Origin: Acidobacteriota bacterium
GTDB lineage: Bacteria; Acidobacteriota; Vicinamibacteria; Vicinamibacterales; UBA823
Assembly: GCA_002730525.1 (NCBI GenBank)
Contig: PCAK01000039.1
Coordinates: forward strand, 1-63,860
DNA: 63,860 bases
Direction: 5' to 3'
Shown here: positions 27,972 through 38,160 of the stretch, in pieces
Position numbering within the stretch: the stretch's first letter is position 1
Layout: each line of letters starts with the position of its first letter
Position numbers and translations under genes: made by a program
Notes under the pieces: model-generated
Told to the model about the DNA's origin: nothing
Databases searched by the model: none
The model's input: the letters and a program-made list of their open reading frames with translations, nothing else

Positions 27972-28479
27972 ATGCAGGGCACGACCCTTTCTCACTACTC
28001 GATTCATCGAACGCCTCGGGGAAGGCGCCATGGGCGATGTGTATCGCGCTCGTGACGAACGCCTCGGCCGCACCGTGGCCATCAAGGTGCTCCGCGCCGC
28101 ACTCAACGCCGATCGAGAACAGTGGGCCCGGTTCCTGCGCGAGGCGCAGGCCGCCTCGGCGCTGCAGTCGTCGAACATCGCCACCATCTACGACATCGGC
28201 GAGCAAGACGGCGCCGATCGGCACTGCGAGCTGGCCGTCCGGGGCTTCAAGGACCGGGTCGGAATGGGCGTCAACGACGGCTCGACGACCTACTACATCG
28301 CCAGCCTCCACGGCCTCCGTGGCGACGCCGACGCCGCCGTCAAGCACCTCGCGAAGGCGGTCGAGCTGCTCCCGGCCCTCGCGCGGGTGCGCGCCGGGAT
28401 CGACCCCGACTTCGACCCGGTCCGCGAGGAAGCTGCCTTCAAAGAGCTCATGGCCGAGGCCCCGGCCTCCACGGCCTGA
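27972..28479 (+). pseudogene. Deleted and frameshifted Ser/Thr protein kinase with TPR tail
   Basis: ATG 27972 opens [11 protein letters not shown], a typical start of bacterial Hanks-type kinases. After a frameshift near 28005 the glycine-rich loop and Lys strand appear as [20 protein letters not shown] and [11 protein letters not shown]. The N-lobe ends at [12 protein letters not shown]; the sequence then jumps to a C-terminal TPR-like segment ([25 protein letters not shown]) and stops at 28479. The C-lobe with the HRD and DFG motifs and most repeats are missing, so a large internal deletion has occurred. The joined second part is in frame, but the product cannot be an active kinase. Confidence 0.82.
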
Positions 28480-28571
28480 GTCCGGTCGCACCGAATCTGG
28501 AAGTTTTCGGGCCATTTCGCAGTTCCACTCCCGCTCCTGCCCTGGCTCCTGCTGCCTCCGGAACAATCCTC

Positions 28572-28600
28572 TTGACATCGGCCCGCACTCTATTTACTCT
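28572..28600 (+). promoter_or_regulatory. Putative sigma-70 promoter of the arsR-methyltransferase gene
   Basis: TTGACA (28572-28577) and TACTCT (28595-28600) with 17-base spacing, ending 21 bases before ATG 28622. This is the best -35 box in the window. The dyad at 28604-28619 lies at the expected transcription start, where a bound repressor would block initiation. Confidence 0.6.
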
Positions 28601-28603
28601 TTA

Positions 28604-28619
28604 ATCCGGATATACGGAT
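28604..28619. promoter_or_regulatory. Putative ArsR-type operator dyad
   Basis: ATCCGGATATACGGAT matches its own reverse complement at 14 of 16 positions. It sits between the putative promoter and the ATG of the ArsR-methyltransferase gene, ending two bases before the start codon. The most direct reading is autoregulation by the encoded ArsR protein, perhaps extending to ahcY. Confidence 0.6.
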
Positions 28620-28621
28620 AG

Positions 28622-29581
28622 ATGAATCAAAGCGCCGTCGCCATCCTCGACCATATGTCGGCCCTCGCCGAGCCGACGCGGACCCGGATCCTGCTGCTCC
28701 TGGAGCGGCACGAACTGACGGTCACGGAACTGTGCGCCGTCCTCCAGCTGCCGCAGTCGACGACGAGCCGGCACCTCCGCGCGCTCGCCGACGCCGGCTG
28801 GGTCACCGCCCGTGCCGAGGGCACGAGCAACTGGTACACGATGTTCCGCGACGGCCTCGACGCGGCGGCCGAGCGCCTCTGGCGTCTGGTCCGCGAGCAG
28901 GCCGCGGCGAGCCCGGCCGCCGCGCAGGACCATCGCCGCCTCGAGGGCGTCCTCGCCAAGCGCCGGACGACGTCGCAGGCGTTCTTCAGCTCCTCCGCCG
29001 GGCAATGGGACCGGCTGCGGGACGAGCTGTTCGGGGAACGGTTCCATCTGCTGGCGCTGCCGGGCCTCGCCGGCGACGACTGGACCGTGGGTGACCTCGG
29101 GTGCGGCACCGGCCAGGTCGCCGCGTCGCTCGCGCCGTTCGTCGAACGCGTGATCGCGGTCGACGGGTCGGCGGCGATGCTGCAGGCGGCCAAGCAGCGG
29201 CTGCGCGGGACGGACAACGTCGAGCTGCGACGCGGCGAGTTGGAATCGCTGCCGATCGACGACGCCATGCTCGACGCCGTCACCGTGATGCTGGTGCTGC
29301 ACCACGTCCCCGAACCCGAGCGCGTCTTCACCGAACTGGCCCGCGTCCTGCGACCGGGCGGCCGGGTGCTGCTGACCGACATGCTGCCGCACGATCGGGA
29401 GCAGTACCGACAGCAGATGGGACACGTCTGGCTCGGGTTCTCGGAAACTCAGATCGCGCGGTATCTGGAAGATGCGGGGTTCGACTGCGTGCGGGTCACG
29501 GCGTTGCCGACCGATTCGCGCGTCAAGGGACCCGCCCTGTTCGCGGCCACCGCCCGTCGAACATCACAGGTGCGCGCCTAG
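28622..29581 (+). CDS. ArsR-family regulator fused to SAM methyltransferase domain
   Basis: 319 residues. An N-terminal winged helix (about 8-75, [21 protein letters not shown]) lacks the CxC metal site of ArsR/SmtB sensors. A class I SAM-dependent methyltransferase domain follows (about 120-315) with motif I DLGCGTG (158-164) and motif VLHHVPEP. Proteins of this architecture commonly lie next to ahcY or methionine genes, and the natural inference is that SAM or S-adenosylhomocysteine binding controls DNA binding. ahcY starts 37 bases downstream on the same strand. No Shine-Dalgarno is visible; an operator-like dyad occupies that place. Confidence 0.85.
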   Translation: MNQSAVAILDHMSALAEPTRTRILLLLERHELTVTELCAVLQLPQSTTSRHLRALADAGWVTARAEGTSNWYTMFRDGLDAAAERLWRLVREQAAASPAAAQDHRRLEGVLAKRRTTSQAFFSSSAGQWDRLRDELFGERFHLLALPGLAGDDWTVGDLGCGTGQVAASLAPFVERVIAVDGSAAMLQAAKQRLRGTDNVELRRGELESLPIDDAMLDAVTVMLVLHHVPEPERVFTELARVLRPGGRVLLTDMLPHDREQYRQQMGHVWLGFSETQIARYLEDAGFDCVRVTALPTDSRVKGPALFAATARRTSQVRA

Positions 29582-29618
29582 GCGCGCGCCAACGTTGCAC
29601 ACAGCGAGGGAGGACACG

Positions 29619-31118
<1,500 letters not shown>

Positions 31119-31140
31119 GAAGTCTCGGCGTACACGCGAG

Positions 31141-31180
31141 GGGCCGCAGCTGAACCGTTCGGCTGCGGCCCTTCATTTCT
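31141..31180 (+). terminator. Rho-independent terminator after ahcY
   Basis: Stem GGGCCGCAGC (31141-31150) with GCTGCGGCCC (31162-31171), 11-base loop, then TTCATTTCTTT. It starts 22 bases after the ahcY stop and is the clearest intrinsic terminator in the window. Confidence 0.85.
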
Positions 31181-31184
31181 TTCA

Positions 31185-31292
31185 GGTGGCGCGGCCCTTT
31201 AGGGCCGCGAACGGTGCGGCCAAGCCGCGCCTTGAGCTTCCCTGGACGATCCTTCGGATCGTCCCTTCGCGCCCCTAAAGGGCCGCGCCACC
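31185..31292. repeat. Nested inverted repeat between ahcY and CBM9-like gene
   Basis: Outer arms of 20 bases at 31185-31204 and 31273-31292 are perfect inverse complements. Each half also has its own palindromic core around CCCTTTAGGG. The centre holds a second hairpin, GGACGATCC-ttc-GGATCGTCC. The outer GGTGGCGCG motif also occurs at 19885. It looks like a small non-coding mobile or REP-type element lying between convergent genes. Confidence 0.75.
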
Positions 31293-31333
31293 CCGGTCTG
31301 AGTCCGGCGCCACCCGCTGGCGCCGGTACCGAA

Positions 31334-32083
31334 CTATTCCGACTCCGGGTCGAAGATGAGGTCGCGGAAGACGGCGGGCTCGTGGAAGCTCTCTCCGGTG
31401 ATCGGCGACCAGGATGCGAAGACGGCGTCCTGGGTCGGGCGCTGCGCGCCGCCTGGCCGCTTGATCCGGAAGACGTTGAACCGCCAGCGGTCGGCGGGCG
31501 CCGGCGGCACCTCGATCGTTTCGGCCGACGGCAGCGTCTGAAAGCCCGCCCACGGCAGGAACGCCACGGCCGTCCACCCGGCGGTCGACCCGTCCCGGTA
31601 CTTGTTCAGCCGCACGTGGCTCTCGAGCCCCTCGAGATCCCACTCGATGTCGCCCTCGATGTCGGGCACGCCCCGCAGCATCCTGAGGTCAGTGACGACG
31701 TTGTTCGGGTTGATCTCGATCTCGGCGTAGTTCGTGCCCGACCGGTCGAGGTCGATGAAGATCTCCACGACCTCCTCCTGCCAGATCCGATCGTCGCGAT
31801 TGGTCATCGTGAACCACGGATTCGTGTCGGTCGCGTCGAAGCGTACATACAGGCCGTCGGGATTCCACAGCGCACGGAACTCGGTCTCGTAGAGCGCCGG
31901 GCCGAAGCGAAATCGGTGAGCGTCCCACCACGGCGACTCGTCGTCGATGATCGAGGTCGCCGACTCCTCGGTCCAGGCGACGTGGAATTCAGTCGCGGGC
32001 TCCTGCGCACTCGCGCTAGTCATCACCGTCGCGAACAGGCCCGCGCCGAGCACCGCCACGACGCTGTCTAGTCCACTTCGCAT
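31334..32083 (-). CDS. Exported CBM9-like carbohydrate-binding protein
   Basis: 249 residues with a Sec signal ending ASAQ (about residue 27). The rest resembles the family 9-like carbohydrate-binding fold (DOMON/CBM9): ALWNPDGLYVRFDATDTNPW, EEVVEIFIDLDRSG and WTAVAFLPWAGF. Proteins of this type are found as periplasmic or cell-surface sugar-binding modules and in degradative clusters. There is no catalytic domain. It is followed on the same strand by nothing coding and preceded by the TAT amidohydrolase and TAT dipeptidase, with which it may form an operon (30-base gap). Confidence 0.8.
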   Translation of the reverse strand: MRSGLDSVVAVLGAGLFATVMTSASAQEPATEFHVAWTEESATSIIDDESPWWDAHRFRFGPALYETEFRALWNPDGLYVRFDATDTNPWFTMTNRDDRIWQEEVVEIFIDLDRSGTNYAEIEINPNNVVTDLRMLRGVPDIEGDIEWDLEGLESHVRLNKYRDGSTAGWTAVAFLPWAGFQTLPSAETIEVPPAPADRWRFNVFRIKRPGGAQRPTQDAVFASWSPITGESFHEPAVFRDLIFDPESE

Positions 32084-32113
32084 AGCCGCCCGTCCCTCCC
32101 GACGCCGAAGGCG

Positions 32114-33352
32114 TCATGCCGCGAGCCCCAGTACCCGTTCGGCGTTCTGATGATAAACCTTCCGAAGAATCGGCTCCGGCAAACCGAGGCCGTGAATCCG
32201 CCAGCGCCCCTGAGGCGGAACCGGCGCCGGCGCGTAGTCGAAGTACTCGTCTTCCGTTTCGAGGAACCGGTAGTAGATCTCGTACAGCGCATCGCCGAAG
32301 ACCTGCTGCGGTGTCGCGTCGCCCTCGGGCGAGGGAATCGCATCGGTGCCGAACAGGATCCGGTCCTGGTAGGCCTCGAAGAAGCGTCGCGCTCCGCGCG
32401 GCTGACGGCCCAGTTCCCCGACGCGCGCGCCGATCTCCACATGAAAATTCGGAAACCGGTCGAGCGCCTCACCCACCGCCGCCAGGTTCTCCGCCCAATG
32501 CCCCACGTGTAGACCGATGAAGGTCGTCCCGGGATGGCGCGCCAACACGCGATCGCGCGCGGCCAGCAGTTCGGCGTTGCTGGGAAAGTCACTGCCGTGG
32601 AACGACCAGTCCGGATGCGCGTGCAGTTCTTCGTATCGCTCGTTGAACCGATCGATCGGCAGGAAGAATGCCTCCGGATCAGAGACGTGAATCGCCACGG
32701 GCATGTTCAGCGCGGCGCAGGTCTCCCACATCGGATCGAACCGCGCATCGTCGACGGCAACGAGCGGGCCGCTCGTGATCTGCTCGCGCAGGTACAGACC
32801 AAGCGTCTTCGTGAGTTTGAGGCCGCGCGCGCCCGCCGCGTGGTCCCGCTCGAGCTGCTCGGCCTGAAACCGCGGATAGTCGGGGTCGGCGGCCCGATTC
32901 CACGACGGTTCGGTGAAGGTGATGAATCGTCCCGGGTGCGCCTCGTCGAACTGGCGCCGCGCGACCATCAGGCCCGGACCGACGCCGCCAGTCAAGTTGA
33001 CCATCGTCCGCACGCCCTTGCGATCCATCACCGGCAACACGGCCGAGGGTTCGCCCAACTTGCGGATCCGCTCGCCGAACGGATCCGGGCCGAGCGGCAC
33101 GTCGGACCACGTCAGGTGCGTATGCACGTCGATGACCGGAAACCGAGGCTGCTCCACCCGTGTTTCGGAGACGTGGAGCATGCTGCGGGGTTCGAACTCC
33201 GGGAGCGCGACGGCGCTCTCCCCCGCGTCGCCGACATCGGCATCGGCAAAGGGCGCGGGCGCCTCGCCCGCCGGGGCGCAACCCGCGCCGAAGGCCGCCG
33301 CGGTACCGGCCAGCCACTCCCGCCGACTCCACCCCGTCCGCCTCATCATCAT
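32114..33352 (-). CDS. TAT-exported amidohydrolase (amidohydrolase-2 type)
   Basis: 412 residues (start at any of three successive ATG). A twin-arginine signal (SRREWLAG) is followed by a lipobox-like GAGC, suggesting a TAT lipoprotein. The barrel has VIDVHTHLTW (HxH), VAIHVSDPEAF, FIGLHVGHWAENL and the metal Asp in RILFGTDAIPSPEG, the layout of the amidohydrolase-2 / ACMSD-like family that decarboxylates or hydrolyses aromatic and amide substrates. The start overlaps the stop of the upstream M19 dipeptidase by four bases, so the two exported enzymes are coupled. Confidence 0.87.
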   Translation of the reverse strand: MMMRRTGWSRREWLAGTAAAFGAGCAPAGEAPAPFADADVGDAGESAVALPEFEPRSMLHVSETRVEQPRFPVIDVHTHLTWSDVPLGPDPFGERIRKLGEPSAVLPVMDRKGVRTMVNLTGGVGPGLMVARRQFDEAHPGRFITFTEPSWNRAADPDYPRFQAEQLERDHAAGARGLKLTKTLGLYLREQITSGPLVAVDDARFDPMWETCAALNMPVAIHVSDPEAFFLPIDRFNERYEELHAHPDWSFHGSDFPSNAELLAARDRVLARHPGTTFIGLHVGHWAENLAAVGEALDRFPNFHVEIGARVGELGRQPRGARRFFEAYQDRILFGTDAIPSPEGDATPQQVFGDALYEIYYRFLETEDEYFDYAPAPVPPQGRWRIHGLGLPEPILRKVYHQNAERVLGLAA

Positions 33353-34491
33353 CCGACGACCTCCCTGAACACCCGCACGTAGTTGCCGCCGAGGATCTTC
33401 TCGATCGTCGCCGGCCGATAGCCACGCGCGTCCAGCGCCTCGGCCAGGTGCAACAACCGCCGCGGGTGGCTCAGTTCGGGCACGCGCATGTGCCGGATCT
33501 CCCAGGCCAGCTCGGGATACTCCTGTCGGCGCCGCTCGAAACTCCCGTTGTGATCGGCCACCTCGGTCGGCCGCATCGCCGTCATGTCGACGGCGTCCTG
33601 ATCGGTGCCCACGCCGACGGCATCCTCGCCGCCCAGGTCGATGACATGCGCGAGGTGGGCGATGAAGTGATCGATCGAGATCTCGGGGTCCTGGGTGAGC
33701 CAGCCGCTCTGGTTGTAGACGCAGAACACGCCCCCGCGTTCCGCGAGCGCCCGGACGTTGCGGTCGCTGACGTTACGCGGGTGCGGGCACAGCGGCAGAC
33801 ATCCCGAGTGCGAGTAGATCGCTGGATTCGGCGACGCCAGGATGGCGTCGAGCGACGACCGCTCGCCGACGTGCGACAGATCGACGAGGATGCCAAGCTC
33901 GGCGAACGCTTCGACGGTCTGGTGACCGAACCGGCTCAAGCCGGCGTTCGTGTGCTCCCAGCAGCTGTCGACGAGATAGTTGCGGCTGCCGTCCGCCAGC
34001 TGGATCTGACGGACGCCCAGCTCGGCGAACGTCCGGAGCTTCGCCAGGTCCCACCCGAACGGCGCGGACATCTGGAAGCAATAGATGAAACCGACGTGCC
34101 CCGACTGCTTGACTGCATCCAACTCCGCGGTCGTCGTCACCTTGCGAAACACGTCGGGATTGGCCGCCACGATCGCGTCCCACGTGGCGATCCGATCCTT
34201 CACCGCCCCGAACATGTTCTCGACCTGGCTCAACTCCGCGAAGTTCGAGGTCATGTTCATGGCCATCGCCGTGAGACCAGACGTGCGGAGCGCCTCGACC
34301 TTGTCGGGGGTCAGGTACTGCACGAAGGTGGCCGGCGGCGGGGCCATCGCGAAGCACATCGCGTCGATGGCGTAGGCGCGCGCGTAGATCTCCGCGGGTG
34401 CACCGGAGGCCTGTGGCATGGCCGCCGGCCGGGCCGTGGCTCCGGCGACGGCGCCCGCACCGACCGTGCCGAGGAATTCGCGGCGGTTCAT
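33349..34491 (-). CDS. TAT-exported M19 membrane dipeptidase-like protein, variant metal site
   Basis: 380 residues from ATG 34491, preceded by AAGGAG. A TAT signal NRREFLGT opens the protein. M19 features are clear: DLSHVGE (H207) and IYSHSGCLPLCPHPRNVSD (H228) supply one zinc site, and GVGTDQDAVD carries the late Asp. The first metal pair HxD, normally in a DGHND-like motif, is replaced by IDAMCFAM (42-49), and the bridging Glu position reads YCFQ (137-140). One of the two zinc sites is therefore missing. Usual substrates are dipeptides, often with a D-residue at the C-terminus. Coupled to the amidohydrolase by a four-base overlap. Confidence 0.85.
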   Translation of the reverse strand: MNRREFLGTVGAGAVAGATARPAAMPQASGAPAEIYARAYAIDAMCFAMAPPPATFVQYLTPDKVEALRTSGLTAMAMNMTSNFAELSQVENMFGAVKDRIATWDAIVAANPDVFRKVTTTAELDAVKQSGHVGFIYCFQMSAPFGWDLAKLRTFAELGVRQIQLADGSRNYLVDSCWEHTNAGLSRFGHQTVEAFAELGILVDLSHVGERSSLDAILASPNPAIYSHSGCLPLCPHPRNVSDRNVRALAERGGVFCVYNQSGWLTQDPEISIDHFIAHLAHVIDLGGEDAVGVGTDQDAVDMTAMRPTEVADHNGSFERRRQEYPELAWEIRHMRVPELSHPRRLLHLAEALDARGYRPATIEKILGGNYVRVFREVVG

Positions 34492-34564
34492 GAGAGGCTC
34501 CTTGTGTTCCAGGGTTGACGCCACCGGAATATAGCATGCGCCCCAACGCCCGGAGACGTCGGGC

Positions 34565-34570
34565 TATAAT
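34565..34570 (+). promoter_or_regulatory. Putative -10 box of the amidase gene
   Basis: TATAAT 36 bases upstream of ATG 34607, in the divergent spacer with the M19 gene. GAGGGA at 34594-34599 serves as ribosome-binding site. Confidence 0.5.
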
Positions 34571-34606
34571 ACCGGTTCCACCAATCCACAACGCGAGGGA
34601 ATCGTC

Positions 34607-36241
34607 ATGCGACTGCTCGCTCGAAACATCCGGCGCCGCTCGGGCGGGCTCGCCTGTCTGGCGCTCGGCATGCTCCCCGTGATCTCCCTGGTCGGATGCC
34701 GGCCGACGGCATCGGTCTCTCCCGATGCATCATTCGACGTCGTCGAGGCGTCGATCGCGGAGATTCACGCGGCGATGGAGGCCGGTGATCTGACCGCCCG
34801 CGCCCTGGTGGAAGGCTACCTCTCGCGCATCGAGGCCTACGACAAACAGGGCCCGGCCTTGAACGCCATCGTGACGCTGAACCCGAACGCGCTCAGCCGC
34901 GCCGACGAACTCGATGCCGCGTTCGAGCAGTCGGGACTGATCGGGCCGCTGCACGGGATCCCGATCATCGTCAAGGACAACTACGACACGTTCGATCTGC
35001 CCACGAGTGCGGGATCGCTGTCGCTCGCCTCATCGGTTCCGCCCGACGACGCGTTCCAGGTGCGAAGGATCCGCGAGGCGGGCGCGATCGTCCTGGCGAA
35101 GTCGAACATGGCCGAGTTCGCCTTTTCACCCTACGAGACGGTGGGCTCGGCGTTGCCCGGCTACACGCGAAACCCCTACGCCCTGAGCCGGGTCACCGCG
35201 GGGTCGAGCGGCGGCACCGCGGCGGCTGTCGCCGCGAGCCTGGGCGCCGTCGGCCTCGGCACCGACACCGGCAACTCGATCCGCGGACCGTCGTCGCACC
35301 AGAGCCTGGTGGGCATCCGTTCGACGATGGGGTTGACCAGCCGGGACGGCATCGTGCCGCTCAGCATGGCGCGTGACATCGGCGGGCCGATGGCCCGGAC
35401 CGTGGCCGACGCGGTGGCGGTCTTCGACGTCATCGCCGGCAGCGATCCCGCTGACGCAGCGACCACCGAGGGCGATGCCCGCCGCGCCGACCGTTACCTC
35501 GAGTTTCTGGATCCGAATGGGCTCCAGGGAAAACGGATCGGCGTCCTCCGCGAAATGTCGGACGAGACGGCTGACCCCGAGATCATCGCCCGGCTCGACG
35601 AGGCGGTCGCCGACCTCGAGCGGCTGGGCGCGACCGTCATCGACCCGGTCGCCCTGCCGGCCGACGAGGAAGCCGACGCCGCCGCCGACACCCAGGCTCG
35701 CCGGCGGGCGTCCAGCGCGGCACGGCCACGCTGCGATCGCTTCAGGTACGATCTCGATCAGTACCTCGCCGGCCTCGGGCCCGATGCCGCGATGACCTCA
35801 CTCGAAGCGATCGTCGAGTCGCGCGACGTCCACCCCACCGTCCGTGCGCGCCTGGAATCGGCCCTGGAGGCGACGGACGTTCCCGCCGACCAACCCGGCT
35901 GCGCCGAACAGGCCGCACGTGACGACCGTGTTCGGCAACGCGTGCGCGAAACCCTCGAGGCGGATCAACTGGACGCGCTCATCTATCCGACCTGGGATAA
36001 TCCGCCGCGGCTCATCGGCGATCTGAACACGCCGCACGGCAACAACAGTTTCCAGCTGTCACCGCCAACCGGCTTTCCGGCGCTCACCGTCCCGATGGGA
36101 TTCGTCGGCGAGGGCTTGCCCGCCGGGCTCCAGATCCTCGGCGAGACCTGGTCGGAGCCGACGCTGATCGCCATCGCCTACGCCTACGAGCAGGGCACGC
36201 GCCATCGCGTCCCGCCCCCGACGGCGCCGCCGATCGACTAA
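34607..36241 (+). CDS. Amidase signature family lipoprotein
   Basis: 544 residues. A signal with lipobox SLVGC (about C32) anchors it at the cell surface or in the periplasm. The amidase-signature triad is present: Lys in [10 protein letters not shown], cis-Ser in [11 protein letters not shown] and nucleophile Ser in [19 protein letters not shown]. It hydrolyses an amide, with no substrate evident. The length is about 60 longer than the core family because of the leader and an Asp-rich linker. It starts a plus-strand run with a small membrane protein, a TAT D-threonine-aldolase-like protein and a metallo-beta-lactamase, suggesting joint use in D-amino-acid or amide catabolism. Confidence 0.9.
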   Translation: MRLLARNIRRRSGGLACLALGMLPVISLVGCRPTASVSPDASFDVVEASIAEIHAAMEAGDLTARALVEGYLSRIEAYDKQGPALNAIVTLNPNALSRADELDAAFEQSGLIGPLHGIPIIVKDNYDTFDLPTSAGSLSLASSVPPDDAFQVRRIREAGAIVLAKSNMAEFAFSPYETVGSALPGYTRNPYALSRVTAGSSGGTAAAVAASLGAVGLGTDTGNSIRGPSSHQSLVGIRSTMGLTSRDGIVPLSMARDIGGPMARTVADAVAVFDVIAGSDPADAATTEGDARRADRYLEFLDPNGLQGKRIGVLREMSDETADPEIIARLDEAVADLERLGATVIDPVALPADEEADAAADTQARRRASSAARPRCDRFRYDLDQYLAGLGPDAAMTSLEAIVESRDVHPTVRARLESALEATDVPADQPGCAEQAARDDRVRQRVRETLEADQLDALIYPTWDNPPRLIGDLNTPHGNNSFQLSPPTGFPALTVPMGFVGEGLPAGLQILGETWSEPTLIAIAYAYEQGTRHRVPPPTAPPID

Positions 36242-36256
36242 GCTTCGAGGGGACGA

Positions 36257-36884
36257 ATGACTGAGACACCGTCGCCACCATCGACGCCGGCATCTCCCTC
36301 GGCGACGATTGCCGTCCCGCGATGGCTCGTCTGGGGAGCCGGGGGCGCGCTCGTCGTCTGCTTGCTGAGCCTTGGGTACTTCGTCGGCCGGGACTCGGCT
36401 CGACCCGAGACCGAGACCGAGACGGCGCCGGCCCCGGCCCGCACGACGTCACCGCCGCGCTCGACTCCGTCACCAGCGCCCGCGGAACGGCTGTCCGCGA
36501 CGGCACCGGCGAATCCGCAGCGCGAGGCGGTCGGCGGGGGGGGGCCTGTCGGCCGATGATCCGGAACAGTTGGCCATGGCGATTCTGAGCCAGGCCACGA
36601 CAGGCGACGCCACCGCGTTCGACCAACTTGCGGACGCGCAGGAATCTTCGCTCGCCGCTCTCCGGCGGGTGCAGCCGCCCGCCGCGGCGCGAGAGCACCA
36701 TCAACGGTCGGTCGAACTCCTCGAGCGGTCGACCCGGCTCCTAGCACGCCTCGAGGACGGCCTGCTCAACGGCAACATCGCGGCACTCGGGGAGCTGTCG
36801 GCGCAGGCGGAACAGATGAAGAGCCAGGCGGAGGGTCTCGACTGGCTGGCGGCGCAGATTCGACAGCGCGCAGGTTCCGACTAG
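36257..36884 (+). CDS. Single-pass membrane protein, frameshift in G9 tract
   Basis: Two frames join into one protein of about 208 residues. The first (ATG 36257) has a Pro/Ser/Thr-rich N-terminus, a membrane helix (WLVWGAGGALVVCLLSLGYFVG) and a Pro-rich linker, and stops soon after a run of nine G (36536-36544). The second continues as LSADDPEQLAMAILSQATTG and a helical, coiled-coil-like C-terminus (HHQRSVELLERSTRLLARLED) ending at 36884. Family not recognised. The break in a homopolymer can be slippage, phase variation or a sequencing error. It follows the amidase by 15 bases and is likely co-transcribed. Confidence 0.6.
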
Positions 36885-36927
36885 AGCCGCGCTACCCCGA
36901 ACGGTCGCTCACAGAAAGGGAACGATC

Positions 36928-38160
36928 ATGACCAGGAATGAATTCTCTCGGCGGCGGTTCCTGCGTGACGGTGCGGTCGCCTCAGCCGCAGCCTGGGCGG
37001 CCCCGGCAGCGCTCTCCGGAGCCACGCACCCGTCCAACGCCGACTATCTCGAAGTGGGCCTACCGAAGTCAGAATTGCTGACGCCGGCGCTCTGCATCGA
37101 CCTGGATGCCCTGGAGGCAAACATCGACACGATGCAGTCGACCGTCTCCGCGAACGGGATCGGCGTCCGTCCCCACACCAAGACCCACAAGACCCCGGCG
37201 ATCGCCCATATGCAGATGGCGCGGGGCGCTGTCGGCATCTGCACCGCCAAGCTCACGGAAGCCGAGGTGATGTTCGAGCACGGCCTCGACGAGATCCTGC
37301 TGACGACCCCCAACGTGTCGGCGGCGAAGATTCGCCGCGCGATGCAGCTTCGCACACGGTGCGACGGTTTCGTGCAGGCGGTGGACACGGAGGCGAATGC
37401 GCGCGACCTCGGCGACGCGGCACGCGAGGCCGGCATCGTCGCCGACATCGTGATCGACGTCGACCCGGGTGGCCACCGCACCGGCGTCACGGCAGGCGAG
37501 CCCGCTCTGGCCCTCGCGCAGCTCGTCGACAGCCTTCCGAGCCTCCGCCTGCGCGGCATGCTCTGCTACGACGGCGGCGCCCAGCACGTCTCCGGCTTCG
37601 AGGCGCGTCGAACGCGGGCGATCGAAGGGCTGGCGCCGGCAGCCGAGACGTTCTCGCGGATGCAGCAGTCGGGGCTGAACGTCGAGATCTTCAGCGGTGG
37701 CGGCACCGGCACCTACAACATCGATCACGCGACGCCAGGCTTCACCGACGTCCAGGGCGGGAGCTACGTCTTCCTCGACGCGCAGTATCTGTCCATTGGC
37801 GGCGAGGACGACGACGACACCTACAACGACTTCCGGCCGTCGTTGACGATCCTCACGACGGTCGTCAACGCGGAGTACGAAGGGCGCGCGACGACCGATG
37901 CCGGCGCGAAGTCGTGCACGATCAACCGGCCCTGGTCGATCGTCATCGGTGAGACCGGCATGAGCTACACGAGCGGCTCGGACGAGTTCGGCACGATCCG
38001 CTACGAGAATCCGAGTCGGATCTACCAGGCCGCCGACCGTCTGGAACTGATCGTGTCGCACTGCGATCCGGTCGTGAATCTCTACGACAAGATGTACGCG
38101 ACGCGGAACGACCGCGTGGAGGCGGTCTGGCCGATCGCCTGCCGCGGCAGGAATCAGTGA
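36928..38160 (+). CDS. TAT-exported D-threonine aldolase-like PLP protein
   Basis: 410 residues with a twin-arginine signal (SRRRFLRD, 7-14). The fold type III (alanine racemase-like) barrel carries the PLP lysine K85 in RPHTKTHK. The DSD1/D-threonine-aldolase C-terminal metal motif H-x-D appears in VSHCDPVVNLYD. Known relatives cleave D-threonine to glycine and acetaldehyde, or deaminate D-serine. Export of this cofactor enzyme is unusual. AGAAAGGGAACG upstream may serve as ribosome-binding site. The next gene overlaps its stop by four bases. Confidence 0.88.
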   Translation: MTRNEFSRRRFLRDGAVASAAAWAAPAALSGATHPSNADYLEVGLPKSELLTPALCIDLDALEANIDTMQSTVSANGIGVRPHTKTHKTPAIAHMQMARGAVGICTAKLTEAEVMFEHGLDEILLTTPNVSAAKIRRAMQLRTRCDGFVQAVDTEANARDLGDAAREAGIVADIVIDVDPGGHRTGVTAGEPALALAQLVDSLPSLRLRGMLCYDGGAQHVSGFEARRTRAIEGLAPAAETFSRMQQSGLNVEIFSGGGTGTYNIDHATPGFTDVQGGSYVFLDAQYLSIGGEDDDDTYNDFRPSLTILTTVVNAEYEGRATTDAGAKSCTINRPWSIVIGETGMSYTSGSDEFGTIRYENPSRIYQAADRLELIVSHCDPVVNLYDKMYATRNDRVEAVWPIACRGRNQ

